Shown: piece by piece, positions 16,352 to 25,303 of the stretch
Numbering within the stretch: the first letter of the stretch is position 1
Layout: each line of letters opens with the position of its first letter
NCBI RefSeq assembly: GCF_900106695.1
Contig: NZ_FNMZ01000004.1
Location: 62,001-126,000, forward strand
DNA from: Albimonas donghaensis
GTDB taxonomy: Bacteria; Pseudomonadota; Alphaproteobacteria; Rhodobacterales; Rhodobacteraceae
DNA length: 64,000 bases
Reading direction: 5' to 3'
Position numbers and translations under genes: made by a program
The notes under the pieces: generated by a model
Database searches by the model: none
The model's input: the letters and a program-made list of their open reading frames with translations, nothing else
Told to the model about the DNA's origin: nothing

Positions 16352-17325
16352 CCGTCACGCGCGCCGTGCCCATGGGATGCGGCCACCATCTGCCCGACCG
16401 GGTTGTCGAGAACGCCGAGTTCGCCGCCACCCTGGATACGACGGACGAGTGGATCCGCTCCCGATCCGGCATCGAGCGCCGGCATTTCGCAGCGAAGGAC
16501 GAGAAGACCTCGGACCTCGCCATTCCGGCCGCCGAGCGCGCGCTGAAGGCGGCGGGGCTGGAGGCGTCGGATATCGACGCCATCGTGCTCGCCACCGCCA
16601 CCCCGGACGAGACCTTCCCCGCCACCGCCACCCGCGTGCAGCAGGCCATCGGCATGCGCTCGGGCTTCGCCTTCGACATCCAGGCGGTCTGCGCGGGCTT
16701 CATCTACGCGGTGGCCACGGCGAATTCGCTGATCGTCTCGGGCCAGGCGAAGACGGTGATGGTGATCGGGGCGGAGACGTTCTCGCGCATTCTCGACTGG
16801 ACCGACCGCTCCACCTGCGTGCTGTTCGGCGACGGCGCCGGCGCGCTGATCCTGACGGCGGAGCAGGGGGCCGGCACGCTGACCGATCGCGGCGTGATGT
16901 CGGTGAAGCTGCATTCCGACGGCGACCATCACGACCTGCTCTATGTGGACGGCGGGCCGTCCTCCACGGGCCGGGCGGGCTGCGTGCGCATGCAGGGGCA
17001 GAAGGTCTTCCAGCACGCGGTCAACAAGCTGGCCGCGGTGGCGCATGAGGCGCTGGACGATATCGGCGCCACCTCCGCGGATGTGGACTGGATGGTGCCC
17101 CACCAGGCCAACAGCCGGATCATCGAATCCACCGCCCGCAAGACCGGGCTGCCGATGGAGAAGGTGGTGATGACCGTGCAGAATCACGGCAACACCTCCG
17201 CCGCCTCGATCCCGCTGGCGCTTTCCGAGACGGTCGCCGCCGGGCGCATCGCCAAGGGCGACCTGCTGCTGATGGAGGCCATCGGCGGCGGTCTGGCCTG
17301 GGGCGCCGCGGTGATGCGCTGGTAG
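16348..17325 (+). CDS. fabH: 3-oxoacyl-ACP synthase III
   Basis: FabH condenses acetyl-CoA with malonyl-ACP to start fatty acid synthesis. The 325-residue protein has the catalytic triad in place: Cys115 (IQAVCAGF), His252 (VPHQAN) and Asn282 (NHGNTS). Length and motifs are standard. It overlaps the plsX stop codon by four bases and is followed, after 356 bp with its own promoter-like sequence, by ihfA. I see no anomaly in the protein. Confidence 0.96.
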   Translation: MTVTRAVPMGCGHHLPDRVVENAEFAATLDTTDEWIRSRSGIERRHFAAKDEKTSDLAIPAAERALKAAGLEASDIDAIVLATATPDETFPATATRVQQAIGMRSGFAFDIQAVCAGFIYAVATANSLIVSGQAKTVMVIGAETFSRILDWTDRSTCVLFGDGAGALILTAEQGAGTLTDRGVMSVKLHSDGDHHDLLYVDGGPSSTGRAGCVRMQGQKVFQHAVNKLAAVAHEALDDIGATSADVDWMVPHQANSRIIESTARKTGLPMEKVVMTVQNHGNTSAASIPLALSETVAAGRIAKGDLLLMEAIGGGLAWGAAVMRW

Positions 17326-17681
17326 GTCTCCGACGCGCGCCCGGGCTGCGGATCCCGGCGCGACAGCGACGCGTCTCGCTCAGGCCGGGACTCAGCCGAG
17401 CCTCGCAACGAATTGACCCGTTGTGATTTTTTCGGGCGGCGCGGGATTGTCGCGGCGCCCCGACATCGCGCCCGCCCCGGCGCCTTGACGCCGCGCCCCA
17501 TGGGGCCGGGACGGTTTCGCCGCCGTCCTGAACCCATCTCTGCGCCGCTCTCGCCAAGTCATTGACATTGACTCTGAAATCCCCGCGCGCCTACGTTCTT
17601 CCCGCGGTCGGAAACAGTTCCGGCCGATGATCAACGCATCAACGCGGCCTCGGTCGCGGCAGAACGGCGGGGGGCCTGCGG
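17326..17681. other. fabH-ihfA spacer
   Basis: 356 bp without a gene. It holds a promoter-like pair ahead of ihfA (see the separate entry) and the sequence CGTTGTGATTTTTTC near 17410, the only strongly T-rich run. That run could serve in termination after fabH, but no stem precedes it. Confidence 0.5.
17568..17597 (+). promoter_or_regulatory. Putative ihfA promoter
   Basis: TTGACT at 17568-17573, an 18-bp spacer and TACGTT at 17592-17597. A perfect TTGACA overlaps just upstream at 17562-17567 but is not well placed for any -10. About 85 bp separate the element from the ihfA start. Confidence 0.4.
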
Positions 17682-17984
17682 ATGGCGAACAAGACCCACA
17701 CGCGGCTGGACCTGACGGAAGCGGTCTACCGGGAAGTCGGCCTGAGCCGGAACGAATCGGCCGAGCTGGTCGAAAGCATTCTGGCCCATGTCTCGGACTC
17801 CCTGGTGAAGGGCGAGACGGTGAAGATCTCCTCCTTCGGCACCTTCCAGGTCCGCCAGAAAGGCGCCCGCATGGGCCGCAATCCCAAGACCGGCGAGGAA
17901 GTGCCGATCGAGCCGCGCCGGGTGCTGGTGTTCCGCCCCTCGCATATCCTCAAGGACCGTATCAACGCGTCGCTGAGCGAGTGA
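17682..17984 (+). CDS. ihfA: Integration host factor subunit alpha
   Basis: IHF-alpha pairs with IHF-beta to bend DNA in transcription, replication and recombination. The 100-residue protein has the HU/IHF core, including [14 protein letters not shown] and the DNA-inserting arm [12 protein letters not shown] followed by RRVLVFRPS. The [22 protein letters not shown] start is typical of the alpha subunit rather than HU. The start is ATG at 17682. A MerR-type gene follows in the same direction, an arrangement frequent in Alphaproteobacteria. Confidence 0.95.
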   Translation: MANKTHTRLDLTEAVYREVGLSRNESAELVESILAHVSDSLVKGETVKISSFGTFQVRQKGARMGRNPKTGEEVPIEPRRVLVFRPSHILKDRINASLSE

Positions 17985-18118
17985 ACGTCGGCGGCGACGG
18001 GGGCCTCGCCCTCCGCGCCTGACGCCCCCCTCCTTTCCGGTCGTCGGCGCGCGCTTCGCGCCGGCGCCCTGCCCGACCCAGACAGCGTTCGCCGAAGCCG
18101 CGACGGAGCCCGCCCCGC

Positions 18119-18703
18119 ATGGACAAGTCCCCCGCCGCGTTCCGCACCATCTCCGAAGTGTCGGAGACGTTGGACGTGCCGGCGCATGTGCTGCGCTTCT
18201 GGGAGTCGAAGTTCCCGGCGGTGAAGCCGGTGAAGCGGGGCGGCGGGCGGCGCTATTACCGGCCCGAGGACGTGACCCTGCTGGTCGGCATCCGCGAGCT
18301 GCTCTACGATGACGGCCTGACCATCAAGGGCGTCCAGAAGATCTTCCGGGAGAAGGGCGCGCGCCACGTCACCCGCCGCGGCGCCGAGCATCTGGGCGAG
18401 GCCTTGCCCGAGGATGCGGCCCCCGCGCCCAGTCCTGCGCCGGCGCCCGCGCCCGCTCCTGCCCCCGCGCCGGAAGCGGAGGCCGCGCCGGAGCCGGTCC
18501 TTGATCTCGCCCCCCCCGCGCCGGCCAGGGCGCCGGAGCCCGCCCCCCCGGCGACTGAAAGCGCGACGACCGAAGCCGAGCCCGACCCGGCGCCCGCGCC
18601 CGCCGAACCCGACCCGGCCGACGCGGAACGGATTCGCGCCGCCATCTCCCGCCTCGAAGCCCTGCGCGACCGTCTGCGCTCGGAACCCGCGCCGCGAAGC
18701 TGA
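18119..18703 (+). CDS. MerR family transcriptional regulator with an Ala/Pro-rich tail
   Basis: A 194-residue protein with an N-terminal MerR winged helix (residues about 9-78: [23 protein letters not shown] and [12 protein letters not shown]). The FWESKF segment marks the group found directly after ihfA in Alphaproteobacteria. The usual effector domain is replaced by a low-complexity Ala/Pro/Glu region from about residue 100 to 170, then a short helix rich in Arg at the end. The effector is unknown. No Cys cluster of metal-sensing MerR proteins is present. Ala/Pro tails of this type also occur in ftsY, the HxlR protein and the helicase of this window. Confidence 0.88.
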   Translation: MDKSPAAFRTISEVSETLDVPAHVLRFWESKFPAVKPVKRGGGRRYYRPEDVTLLVGIRELLYDDGLTIKGVQKIFREKGARHVTRRGAEHLGEALPEDAAPAPSPAPAPAPAPAPAPEAEAAPEPVLDLAPPAPARAPEPAPPATESATTEAEPDPAPAPAEPDPADAERIRAAISRLEALRDRLRSEPAPRS

Positions 18704-18865
18704 GATCGTCGCCGTCGCCGACTTCATCGCCGTCGCCGTGGCGCCCGGCCGCGTCCGAAATCCCGTGAAAACCGCCTCCGCCCCCTGCCCTTGCGCAAGG
18801 CGTCGGAAATTCACGCGGGCCGGGTCTTGCCACGGGTCGCGCGCCCGTCTAAACCCCCGCTCGAA

Positions 18866-18942
18866 CGGGCTGTAGCGCAGCTTGGTAGCGCGTCCGTCTG
18901 GGGGACGGAAGGTCGTGAGTTCGAATCTCGCCAGCCCGACCA
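18866..18942 (+). tRNA. tRNA-Pro(GGG)
   Basis: A 77-nt cloverleaf with encoded CCA. The acceptor stem CGGGCTG pairs with CAGCCCG. The anticodon stem TCCGT / ACGGA encloses loop CTGGGGG with anticodon GGG, and the T loop is TTCGAAT. It is followed immediately by a strong terminator. Confidence 0.97.
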
Positions 18943-18945
18943 GTT

Positions 18946-18975
18946 AAGCGCCAGCCGGCAACGGCTGGCGCTTTT
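18946..18975 (+). terminator. Terminator of tRNA-Pro
   Basis: Perfect 12-bp stem AAGCGCCAGCCG / CGGCTGGCGCTT closing a GCAA tetraloop and running into TTTT. Confidence 0.9.
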
Positions 18976-19020
18976 CGCATGCGCCGGCCCCCCAGGCCGA
19001 CCAGAAGGGGAGGCACGCGG

Positions 19021-20139
19021 ATGGCCCAGTCCGGAACCGACGCGCAGGGGAACGCCCCCGCCGGCGTCCTCCCCTCCCAGACCCTGCGGGCGATGATCGC
19101 CTCGGGCGCCATCTCGGCCCCCGGCGGCGTGCCCGAGGCGCTGATCCAGCCCGCCAGCCTCGACCTGCGTCTCGGCGACCGCGCCTGGCGGATCCGCGCC
19201 TCCTTCCTCGCCGGACAGGGCAAGACCGTGGCCGAGCGTGCCGAGCGATTCTCCATGCATGAGATCGACCTGCGCCCCGGCGCGGTCCTGGAGAAGGGCT
19301 GCGTCTACCTCGTGCCGTTGCAGGAGCGGATGCGCCTGCCCGGCGACGTCTCGGCCATGGCCAACGCGAAAAGCTCGACCGGGCGGCTGGACCTGCTGAC
19401 CCGGCTGATCGCCGACAACGGGGTGGAGTTCGACCGGATCGAGCCGGGCTATGACGGCCCGCTCTACGCCGAGATCAGCCCGCGGTCGTTCTCGGTGCTG
19501 GTGCGCCCGGGGATGCGGCTGAACCAGATCCGCCTGCGCCGCGGCGATCTCACGATGGACGACGACGCCCTGCGCGCGCTGCATGCCGCGGAGCGGCTGG
19601 TGGACGGTGAGGCGCATATCGACGGCGGGCTGGGCTTTTCCGTGGACCTGACGCCGCGCGGCGCGGCCCCGGTGGGCTGGCGGGCGCGCGCCCATGCCGG
19701 GCTGATCGACCTCGACCGCATCGGCGCCTATGAGCCGACCGAATTCTTCGACCCGATCCATCCCGCGCCGGGCGGCGGCGTGATCCTCGATCCGGGCGCC
19801 TTCTACATCCTGGTCAGCCGCGAGGCGGTGCATATCCCGCCCCTCTACGCCGCCGAGATGCAGCCCTATCACGCCATGGCGGGCGAATTCCGCGTCCACT
19901 ACGCGGGCTTTTTCGACCCCGGCTTCGGCCATGCCGCGGCGGGGGGCGCCGGGGCGCGGGGCGTGCTGGAGGTGCGCTGCTACGAGGCCCCCTTCGCGCT
20001 GGAGCATGGGCAGGTGGTCGGACGGCTGGTCTACGAGCCCATGGCCGAGGCGCCGGACCGGCTTTACGGAACCGATGTCGGCTCGAACTACCAGGGCCAG
20101 GGGCTGAAGCTCGGCAAGCAGTTCCGCGACCCGGCCTGA
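19021..20139 (+). CDS. 2'-deoxycytidine 5'-triphosphate deaminase, long two-domain form
   Basis: This enzyme deaminates dCTP to dUTP for thymidylate synthesis. The protein has 372 residues, about twice the length of E. coli Dcd, and fits the long alphaproteobacterial family. The first half contains IQPASLDLRLGDRAWRIRA and MANAKSSTGRLDLLTRLIAD, the latter matching the active-site strand of the dUTPase/Dcd fold. The second half repeats the theme with HAGLIDLDRIG, HYAGFFDPGFG and YEAPFALEHGQVVGRL. The start is ATG at 19021 after GGGGAGG; upstream in-frame codons would run back into the tRNA terminator region. It stands between the tRNA and an HdeD-like gene with no evident operon. Confidence 0.9.
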   Translation: MAQSGTDAQGNAPAGVLPSQTLRAMIASGAISAPGGVPEALIQPASLDLRLGDRAWRIRASFLAGQGKTVAERAERFSMHEIDLRPGAVLEKGCVYLVPLQERMRLPGDVSAMANAKSSTGRLDLLTRLIADNGVEFDRIEPGYDGPLYAEISPRSFSVLVRPGMRLNQIRLRRGDLTMDDDALRALHAAERLVDGEAHIDGGLGFSVDLTPRGAAPVGWRARAHAGLIDLDRIGAYEPTEFFDPIHPAPGGGVILDPGAFYILVSREAVHIPPLYAAEMQPYHAMAGEFRVHYAGFFDPGFGHAAAGGAGARGVLEVRCYEAPFALEHGQVVGRLVYEPMAEAPDRLYGTDVGSNYQGQGLKLGKQFRDPA

Positions 20140-20277
20140 GGCGGACCGCGGGCGCCCTCCCGCCCCCATCAGACGTCACGTCGCCTTGCGCGCCGGATCG
20201 AGGCGCCCTTGAGTGGCCGCCCGGACGGGCCGCGCCAGGAGGGCGCGCCCGCCGCCCAGACTGACCGGAGACTTCCG

Positions 20278-20835
20278 ATGTCCCACACCCCCGAACCCAT
20301 CGGCGAAACCCTGTCGCGCAACTGGGGCTGGATCGCCGGCGCCGGCGCGCTGCTGATCGCCATGGGCGTGCTGGCGATCCTCGCGCCCTTCTTCGCATCG
20401 GTCGCCATCGGCATGTGGATCGGGTTCGCCTTCCTGATCGCCGGCATCGGGCAGGTCGTGCAGGCCATGCGCGACGGCGGCTGGAAGGAATCGCTGGGGC
20501 ACATGCTGATCGGCGCGGTCTACGTGATCGGCGGGCTGCTCGCGATCTTCGATCCGCTGGCGGGGCTCTTCGCCTTCTCGCTGATCGTTGTGGTGATGCT
20601 GGCGATCTCGGGCGGGGTGCGGCTGGCGCAGGGGCTGCGGATGCGGCCGGCCAAGGGCTGGGGCTGGATGGCGGCCTCGGGCGCCGTGGGGCTGGCGGCG
20701 GCGCTGATCATCTACGCCTCCTTCCCCGGCGCGGCCTTGTGGCTGCTTGGGCTGCTGGCCGGCATCTCCTTCGTCATGGACGGAACCACGCTGCTGGGCC
20801 TGGGCCTGGCGGCGCGCAGGGCCGGGCGGGGCTGA
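20278..20835 (+). CDS. HdeD/DUF308 family membrane protein
   Basis: A 185-residue integral membrane protein with six hydrophobic helices and the DUF308 pattern of paired helices with short loops (NWGWIAGAGALLIAMGVLAI near residue 15). E. coli HdeD is tied to acid resistance at high cell density; in this organism the role is unknown. The start is ATG at 20278, seven bases after CCGGAG. A clear terminator follows 35 bp past the stop, so it is probably transcribed alone. Confidence 0.85.
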   Translation: MSHTPEPIGETLSRNWGWIAGAGALLIAMGVLAILAPFFASVAIGMWIGFAFLIAGIGQVVQAMRDGGWKESLGHMLIGAVYVIGGLLAIFDPLAGLFAFSLIVVVMLAISGGVRLAQGLRMRPAKGWGWMAASGAVGLAAALIIYASFPGAALWLLGLLAGISFVMDGTTLLGLGLAARRAGRG

Positions 20836-20870
20836 ACGCCCCCTCTCCAGGGTTTGCAGCCGGCGGATAG

Positions 20871-20900
20871 AGGGCGCGCGCAGGGTCGCGCGCCCTTTCC
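20871..20900 (+). terminator. Terminator of the HdeD-like gene
   Basis: Perfect 10-bp stem AGGGCGCGCG / CGCGCGCCCT with loop CAGGGT, followed by TTCCTCT. Confidence 0.7.
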
Positions 20901-20969
20901 TCTGCGCCGCCGCCGCGCTATTCCGGCCCCTGCCCGGGGTCTGCGGCCCGGGCGGCGCCGGGAGTTCTC

Positions 20970-22184
20970 ATGTCGTTTTTCTCGAAGCTCAAGTCTCGCC
21001 TTACGAAGTCCTCTTCGCGGCTCGACCAGGGGCTGGACGCGCTGATGGAGACGGGCGAGCCCGAGGCGCCCGAAGCCGCCGCTCCGGCGCCCGTTGCGGA
21101 GCCCACGCCCGAACCGCAGCCGGCGCCGCGAGCCGAGCCTGCGCCGGCGCCCGCGCCCCGAACCGAACCGGCCCCCCTATCGACGCCCGTATCGACGCCC
21201 GAACCGGCCCCCGCGCCGGCGCCGCAGGCGGAGGCCCCGAAGCGCGGCTTCTTCTCCCGCCTCATCGGCGGCGGCGGAGAGCCCGCGCCCGGCGCCGCGA
21301 CCTCCCCCCCCTCCGCCCCCAGAGCGCCCGAGCGCAAGCGGGTGCTCGACGACGATCTGCTCGAACAGCTGGAGGAACTGCTGATCTCCGCCGATCTGGG
21401 GGTGGACGCGGCGCTGCGCGTCTCCGCCAATCTGGCCGAGGGCCGCTTCGGCCGGCGCGTCGGCGCCTCCGAGATCAAGGCCCTTCTGGCCGAGGAGGTC
21501 GCCCGCGTGCTGGAGCCCGTGGCGCGGCCCCTGCCGCTGACCGGGCTGAAGCCGCAGGTGGTGCTGGTGGTCGGCGTCAACGGCTCGGGCAAGACCACCA
21601 CCATCGGCAAGCTCGCCATGCAGCTGCGCGGCGCCGGCAAGTCGGTGATGATCGCGGCCGGCGACACGTTCCGCGCCGCGGCGGTCGAACAGCTTCAGGT
21701 GTGGGGGGAACGCGCGGGCGTGCCGGTGATGACCGCGCCCCAGGGCTCGGACCCCGCGTCCCTCGCCTTCGACGCGCTGACCCGCGCCCAGGACGAGGGC
21801 GCGGACCTGCTGCTGATCGACACCGCCGGACGCCTCCAGAACCGCGCGGACCTGATGGCGGAGCTGGAGAAGATCGTCCGCGTGATCCGCAAGAAGGACC
21901 CCACCGCGCCGCATGACACCCTGCTGGTGCTGGACGCGACCGTGGGCCAGAACGCGCTGAGCCAGGTGGAGCTGTTCCGCAAGGCCGCCGACGTCACCGG
22001 GCTGGTGATGACCAAGCTGGACGGCACCGCCAAGGGCGGCGTGCTGGTGGCGCTGGCCGACCGTTTCGGCCTGCCGATCCACGCCATCGGCGTGGGCGAG
22101 AGCATCGAGGATCTCGCCCCCTTCGACCCCGAGGAATTCGCCCGGGCGCTGGTCGGCATGGCCGGACCGGAGGACATCGCGTGA
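20970..22184 (+). CDS. ftsY: Signal recognition particle receptor FtsY
   Basis: FtsY is the SRP receptor GTPase that delivers nascent membrane proteins to the translocon. The NG domain occupies the last 300 residues, with the P-loop GVNGSGKTTT near residue 202, the DTAGR motif near 284 and TKLDGTAKGG near 348. The first 110 residues form an acidic, Ala/Pro/Glu-rich A domain typical in role but with strong APAP repetition. The start is ATG at 20970 behind GGGAG. A DMT transporter gene follows after only 40 bp, suggesting cotranscription. Confidence 0.96.
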   Translation: MSFFSKLKSRLTKSSSRLDQGLDALMETGEPEAPEAAAPAPVAEPTPEPQPAPRAEPAPAPAPRTEPAPLSTPVSTPEPAPAPAPQAEAPKRGFFSRLIGGGGEPAPGAATSPPSAPRAPERKRVLDDDLLEQLEELLISADLGVDAALRVSANLAEGRFGRRVGASEIKALLAEEVARVLEPVARPLPLTGLKPQVVLVVGVNGSGKTTTIGKLAMQLRGAGKSVMIAAGDTFRAAAVEQLQVWGERAGVPVMTAPQGSDPASLAFDALTRAQDEGADLLLIDTAGRLQNRADLMAELEKIVRVIRKKDPTAPHDTLLVLDATVGQNALSQVELFRKAADVTGLVMTKLDGTAKGGVLVALADRFGLPIHAIGVGESIEDLAPFDPEEFARALVGMAGPEDIA

Positions 22185-22224
22185 CGTCGCCGCCGCCTCG
22201 CGCGCTCCGCCCGGAGACGCGAAC

Positions 22225-23142
22225 ATGCTGACGGACCTGGTGCTTTCCGTCGAAGGCACCGAATTCGCGGCCACCCTGGCCCTGATCCTCGCGCTGTGCT
22301 CGGCCTTGGCCCATGCGGTGCTCGGCACGCTTCAGAAATCCCGCTACGACCCGTGGGAGGCGCGGGGCGCCATCGACGCCTTCGTCTTCGTGATGGCGCT
22401 GATGGCCGGGCTTTTCATCCTGCCCTGGCCGGAACCCGAGATCATCCCGATCCTTTTCGGGGTCTGGGCCATCCACCTGTTCTACAAGTCCCTGCAGGCG
22501 CTGGCCTATGAGCGCGGCGCCTTCACCGTGGTCTACCCGGTGGCCCGCGGCACCGCCCCGATCTGCACGGTGATCTTCGCCTCCATCGCCTTCGGAGAGC
22601 ATTTCGAGCCCGGCCAGTGGCTGGGCGTCGCGATGCTGTCGGGCGGGATCATGTCGCTGTCGGTGGTGAACCTGCGCGGCCGTGCGGTGTCGCTGCAATC
22701 GGAGACCATGCTCACCGCGCTCGGCCTCGCGCTGCTGACCGGGGTGATGATCGCGGTCTACACCACCTATGACGCCTGGGGCATCCGGCAGAGCGCGGAC
22801 CCCTTCACCTTCATCGCCTGGTTCTTCGTGGCGGACGGGTGGAGCTTTCCGCTGATCGCCTGGCTGCGCCGCCGCAGGCGGGCCGAGGCCGACCGGCTGC
22901 CGCTGCGCCCGCTGATGTGGCGGGGGCTGGCGGGCGCGCTGATCGCCTTCGTCAGCTTCGGCTGCGTGATGCTGGCGACCCGGCTCGACAAGGTCGGCGA
23001 GGCGGTGGCCCTGCGCGAAACCTCGGTGATCTTCGCGGCCCTGCTGGGCTGGCTGGTCCTGCGCGAGCCGCTGGGCCCGGCCCGCGCCGGCCTGATGGCA
23101 TTGATCGCGCTGGGGGCGGCGATGGTGGAGCTCGCCTCCTGA
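22225..23142 (+). CDS. DMT superfamily (EamA) transporter
   Basis: A 305-residue membrane protein with ten hydrophobic helices in two EamA halves. The first half ends with YPVARGTAPICTVIFA and the second shows CVMLATRLDKVGEAVALRETSVIFAALLGWLVLREPLG, both typical of the family. Substrates of EamA carriers are mostly unknown and this sequence gives no clue. The start is ATG at 22225 after GGAGACGC. It is 40 bp behind ftsY and probably shares its transcript. Confidence 0.87.
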   Translation: MLTDLVLSVEGTEFAATLALILALCSALAHAVLGTLQKSRYDPWEARGAIDAFVFVMALMAGLFILPWPEPEIIPILFGVWAIHLFYKSLQALAYERGAFTVVYPVARGTAPICTVIFASIAFGEHFEPGQWLGVAMLSGGIMSLSVVNLRGRAVSLQSETMLTALGLALLTGVMIAVYTTYDAWGIRQSADPFTFIAWFFVADGWSFPLIAWLRRRRRAEADRLPLRPLMWRGLAGALIAFVSFGCVMLATRLDKVGEAVALRETSVIFAALLGWLVLREPLGPARAGLMALIALGAAMVELAS

Positions 23143-23252
23143 CCCCAGGCGCGGCGCCGGCCCCCGCCTCCTGAGCTGACGTCGCAGCGTCGCGCGGGGC
23201 GGCTGCTCGGCTCCGATCCGGGCGCGGCCGCCTTCGACGATCCGATCCGCCC

Positions 23253-23304
23253 CGCCTGTCCCGCCCGCCTGTCCCGCCCGTCTGGCCCGCCCGTCTGGCC
23301 CGCC
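23253..23304. repeat. 13-bp tandem repeat, four units
   Basis: Units CGCCTGTCCCGCC (two) and CGTCTGGCCCGCC (two) follow each other without interruption, with a partial fifth unit. Confidence 0.75.
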
Positions 23305-23323
23305 CGCCTGCGCCTGACGCGAA

Positions 23324-23358
23324 AACGCCCGCGTCGGCCGGGGCGCGACGCGGGCGTT
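23324..23358 (-). terminator. Terminator of the fasciclin gene
   Basis: Perfect 13-bp stem AACGCCCGCGTCG / CGACGCGGGCGTT with a 9-nt loop. On the minus strand the stem runs into TTTTCG. It may also act on plus-strand transcripts. Confidence 0.65.
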
Positions 23359-23466
23359 CAACCGATGACGGACGGACCCGGGAGCCCGGGCGCGGAGACG
23401 AACGGGGTGTGAAAACGCCGCCGCCGCGCCGGGGGCCCGACGGGCCTCGTCCGCCGTCGGATCAGG

Positions 23467-24024
23467 TCACGACTTGGGCAGCAGCACCGTGTCGATCACG
23501 TGGATCACGCCGTTGGACTGCTCCACGTCGGGCTGGGTCACTGAGGCGACGTTGCCGTTCTCGTCCTCCAGCATGATGATCCCGTCCTTCTCCCAGGCGA
23601 TCAGGTCGCAGCCGCCGATCGTGGGCACGACATGCTTGCCGCCATCGTCGGCGATCATGCCCTCGATGGCCGACGACATCGCCTTGGCCGAGACCACGTG
23701 GCAGGTCAGCACGGTCTGAAGGGTCTTCTTCATGTTGGGCTTGAGCAGGCTGTCGACCGTGCCCGCCGGCAGCGCGGCGAAGGCTTCGTTGGTCGGGGCG
23801 AAGACGGTGAAGGGCCCCTCGCCCTGGAGCGTCCCCGCGAGGCCCGCGGCCTTGACGGCGGCGACCAGGGTCGTGTGGTCCTTCGAGTTGACCGCGTTCT
23901 CGACGATGTTCTTGTTGGTGTACATCGGCGCGCCGCCCACCTGCGGATTGGCGGCGTAGGCGACGGTGGCGACGCCGGCGACGGCAGCGGCGGCGAGGGT
24001 CAGGGCGCGAAAGGCGTCTTTCAT
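23467..24024 (-). CDS. Secreted fasciclin domain protein
   Basis: A 185-residue exported protein with one fasciclin (FAS1) domain. The first 25 residues form a signal peptide ending in AYA-A. The domain shows the H1-like GPFTVFAPTNEAFAALPAGTVDSLL and the H2-like NGVIHVIDTVLLP. Such domains mediate adhesion or bind small ligands at the cell surface. Two Cys residues could form a disulphide. I start at ATG 24024, nine bases after GGGAG; the open frame runs further upstream without signal-peptide character. The gene is divergent from an enoyl-CoA hydratase gene. Confidence 0.9.
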   Translation of the reverse strand: MKDAFRALTLAAAAVAGVATVAYAANPQVGGAPMYTNKNIVENAVNSKDHTTLVAAVKAAGLAGTLQGEGPFTVFAPTNEAFAALPAGTVDSLLKPNMKKTLQTVLTCHVVSAKAMSSAIEGMIADDGGKHVVPTIGGCDLIAWEKDGIIMLEDENGNVASVTQPDVEQSNGVIHVIDTVLLPKS

Positions 24025-24266
24025 GGCGGAGATCTCCCGGTTGGTGCGTCGTCCCGCCAGCGGGGACGTTCGAGGGGAGTTACCGGCGCCGCGCGGGAAA
24101 AGTTTCGCGCACACGGTTCCGTGATCGCCGCGCGGCCTTTCGGGCGAAACGCCGCCGCGCCCGCCGGCCCGCTCTTTTCGCATGCGGCGCTGGCGCAAGC
24201 CGGCGCGGGATGGTTCTGTGTTCCCTGATCAGAGCCGCCAACCGGCCGACAAGGAGGAAACCCCGC

Positions 24267-25100
24267 ATGACCGACTACACCCAGATTATCTACGATGTGA
24301 CCGACCGGGTCGCGACCATCCGCTTCAACCGCCCCGACCGGCTCAACGCCTATACCGGGACCATGGCGGACGAACTGCGCGCCGCCATCTCGGAGGCCTC
24401 GGCCGACGCCGGCGTGCGGGCGATCGTGATGACCGGCGAGGGCCGCGGCTTCTGCGCCGGCGCCGACATGGAGGTGCTGCAGGGCATCGGATCAAGCGGC
24501 GGCGAGATCACCAGGAAGGCGGCGGAGCCCGACTTCTCCGCCGCGCCGGGCCCCGACGTGACCGCGGATTTCCCGGGCCGCTTCGGCTACATGTTCGCCT
24601 GTCCCAAGCCGATCATCGCCGCCATCAACGGCCCCTGCGCGGGGATCGGCATGGTGCTGGCGCTGTTCGCCGACCTGCGCTTCGCCGCGGCCGAGGCGCG
24701 GTTCACCACCGCCTTTTCCGCCCGCGGGCTGGTGGCGGAGCATGGCATGGCCTGGCTGCTGCCCCGGCTGGTGGGCGAGGCCAACGCGCTCGACCTTCTG
24801 CTGACCTCGCGCAAGTTCGACGGGACCGAGGCGCAGGCGCTCGGGCTGGTCAACAAGGCGATCCCGGGGGCGGATCTGATGGCCCATGTCCACGCGGTCG
24901 CGAAGTCCATGGCCGATGAGGTCTCGCCCCGCTCGATGGCGGTGATGAAGCGGCAGGTGCGCGCCTCCTACCACCAGAGCTTCGCCGAGTCGCTCACCGC
25001 GGCGGATGCGGAGATGGACGGCAGCTTCAAGGCGCCGGACTTCAAGGAAGGCGTGCAGAGCTTCGTGGAAAAGCGCGCGCCGGCCTTCGCCAGCGTCTGA
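24267..25100 (+). CDS. Enoyl-CoA hydratase/isomerase family protein
   Basis: A 277-residue crotonase-fold protein. The oxyanion-hole segments are visible: GEGRGFCAGADMEVL near residue 65 and NGPCAGIGMVLALFADLRFA near residue 125. The catalytic position in FTTAFSARGLVAEHGMAWLLPRLVG carries Glu, as in hydratases. A 25-residue insertion (SSGGEITRKAAEPDFSAAPG region) lies after the first motif. The start is ATG at 24267, nine bases after AAGGAGG. The gene has no fatty-acid neighbours, so the acyl-CoA substrate is unknown. Confidence 0.88.
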   Translation: MTDYTQIIYDVTDRVATIRFNRPDRLNAYTGTMADELRAAISEASADAGVRAIVMTGEGRGFCAGADMEVLQGIGSSGGEITRKAAEPDFSAAPGPDVTADFPGRFGYMFACPKPIIAAINGPCAGIGMVLALFADLRFAAAEARFTTAFSARGLVAEHGMAWLLPRLVGEANALDLLLTSRKFDGTEAQALGLVNKAIPGADLMAHVHAVAKSMADEVSPRSMAVMKRQVRASYHQSFAESLTAADAEMDGSFKAPDFKEGVQSFVEKRAPAFASV

Positions 25101-25150
25101 GCCTCACGCTCCGATCCCGCGTCCGGCGCCGGCCCGAAACGGCCCCGCCG

Positions 25151-25250
25151 GGCGCCCCCTTCTCCGCGCGCCGCGGGCGCCCCCTTCTCCGCGCGCCGCG
25201 GGCGCCCCCATTTCCGCGCGCCGCGGGCGCCCCCATTTCCGCGCGCCGCG
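25151..25250. repeat. 25-bp tandem repeat, four units, containing a hairpin-element arm
   Basis: Exact period of 25 bp: two units carry CCCTTCTCC and the next two CCCATTTCC, each flanked by GCGCGCCGCG and GGCGC. Each junction recreates the left box of the dispersed hairpin element, and the last one is the left arm of the copy at 25242-25290. Confidence 0.85.
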
Positions 25251-25290
25251 GGCGCGACGCCCCAACCCGGCGCCCGGGCCGACGCGGCGC
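25242..25290 (+). repeat. Dispersed hairpin element, class I, forward copy
   Basis: Left box CGCGCCGCGGGCG at 25242-25254, right box GGGCCGACGCGGCGC at 25276-25290. The arms (25243-25250 and 25283-25290) span 48 bp. The left arm is the end of the 25-bp array. Confidence 0.75.
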
Positions 25291-25303
25291 CCCCGCCCCG
25301 CCG

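Larger units (their letters stand above)
23143..23466. other. Convergent region between DMT and fasciclin genes
   Basis: No gene is seen in 324 bp. It holds a 13-bp tandem repeat (23253-23304) and a strong hairpin (23324-23358) that can end transcripts from the fasciclin gene and possibly from the DMT gene. Confidence 0.6.

Noticed and set aside
25151-25250. Four 25-bp repeats as a possible CRISPR array
   Set aside because: The units follow each other directly with no spacers, and no cas gene is present.
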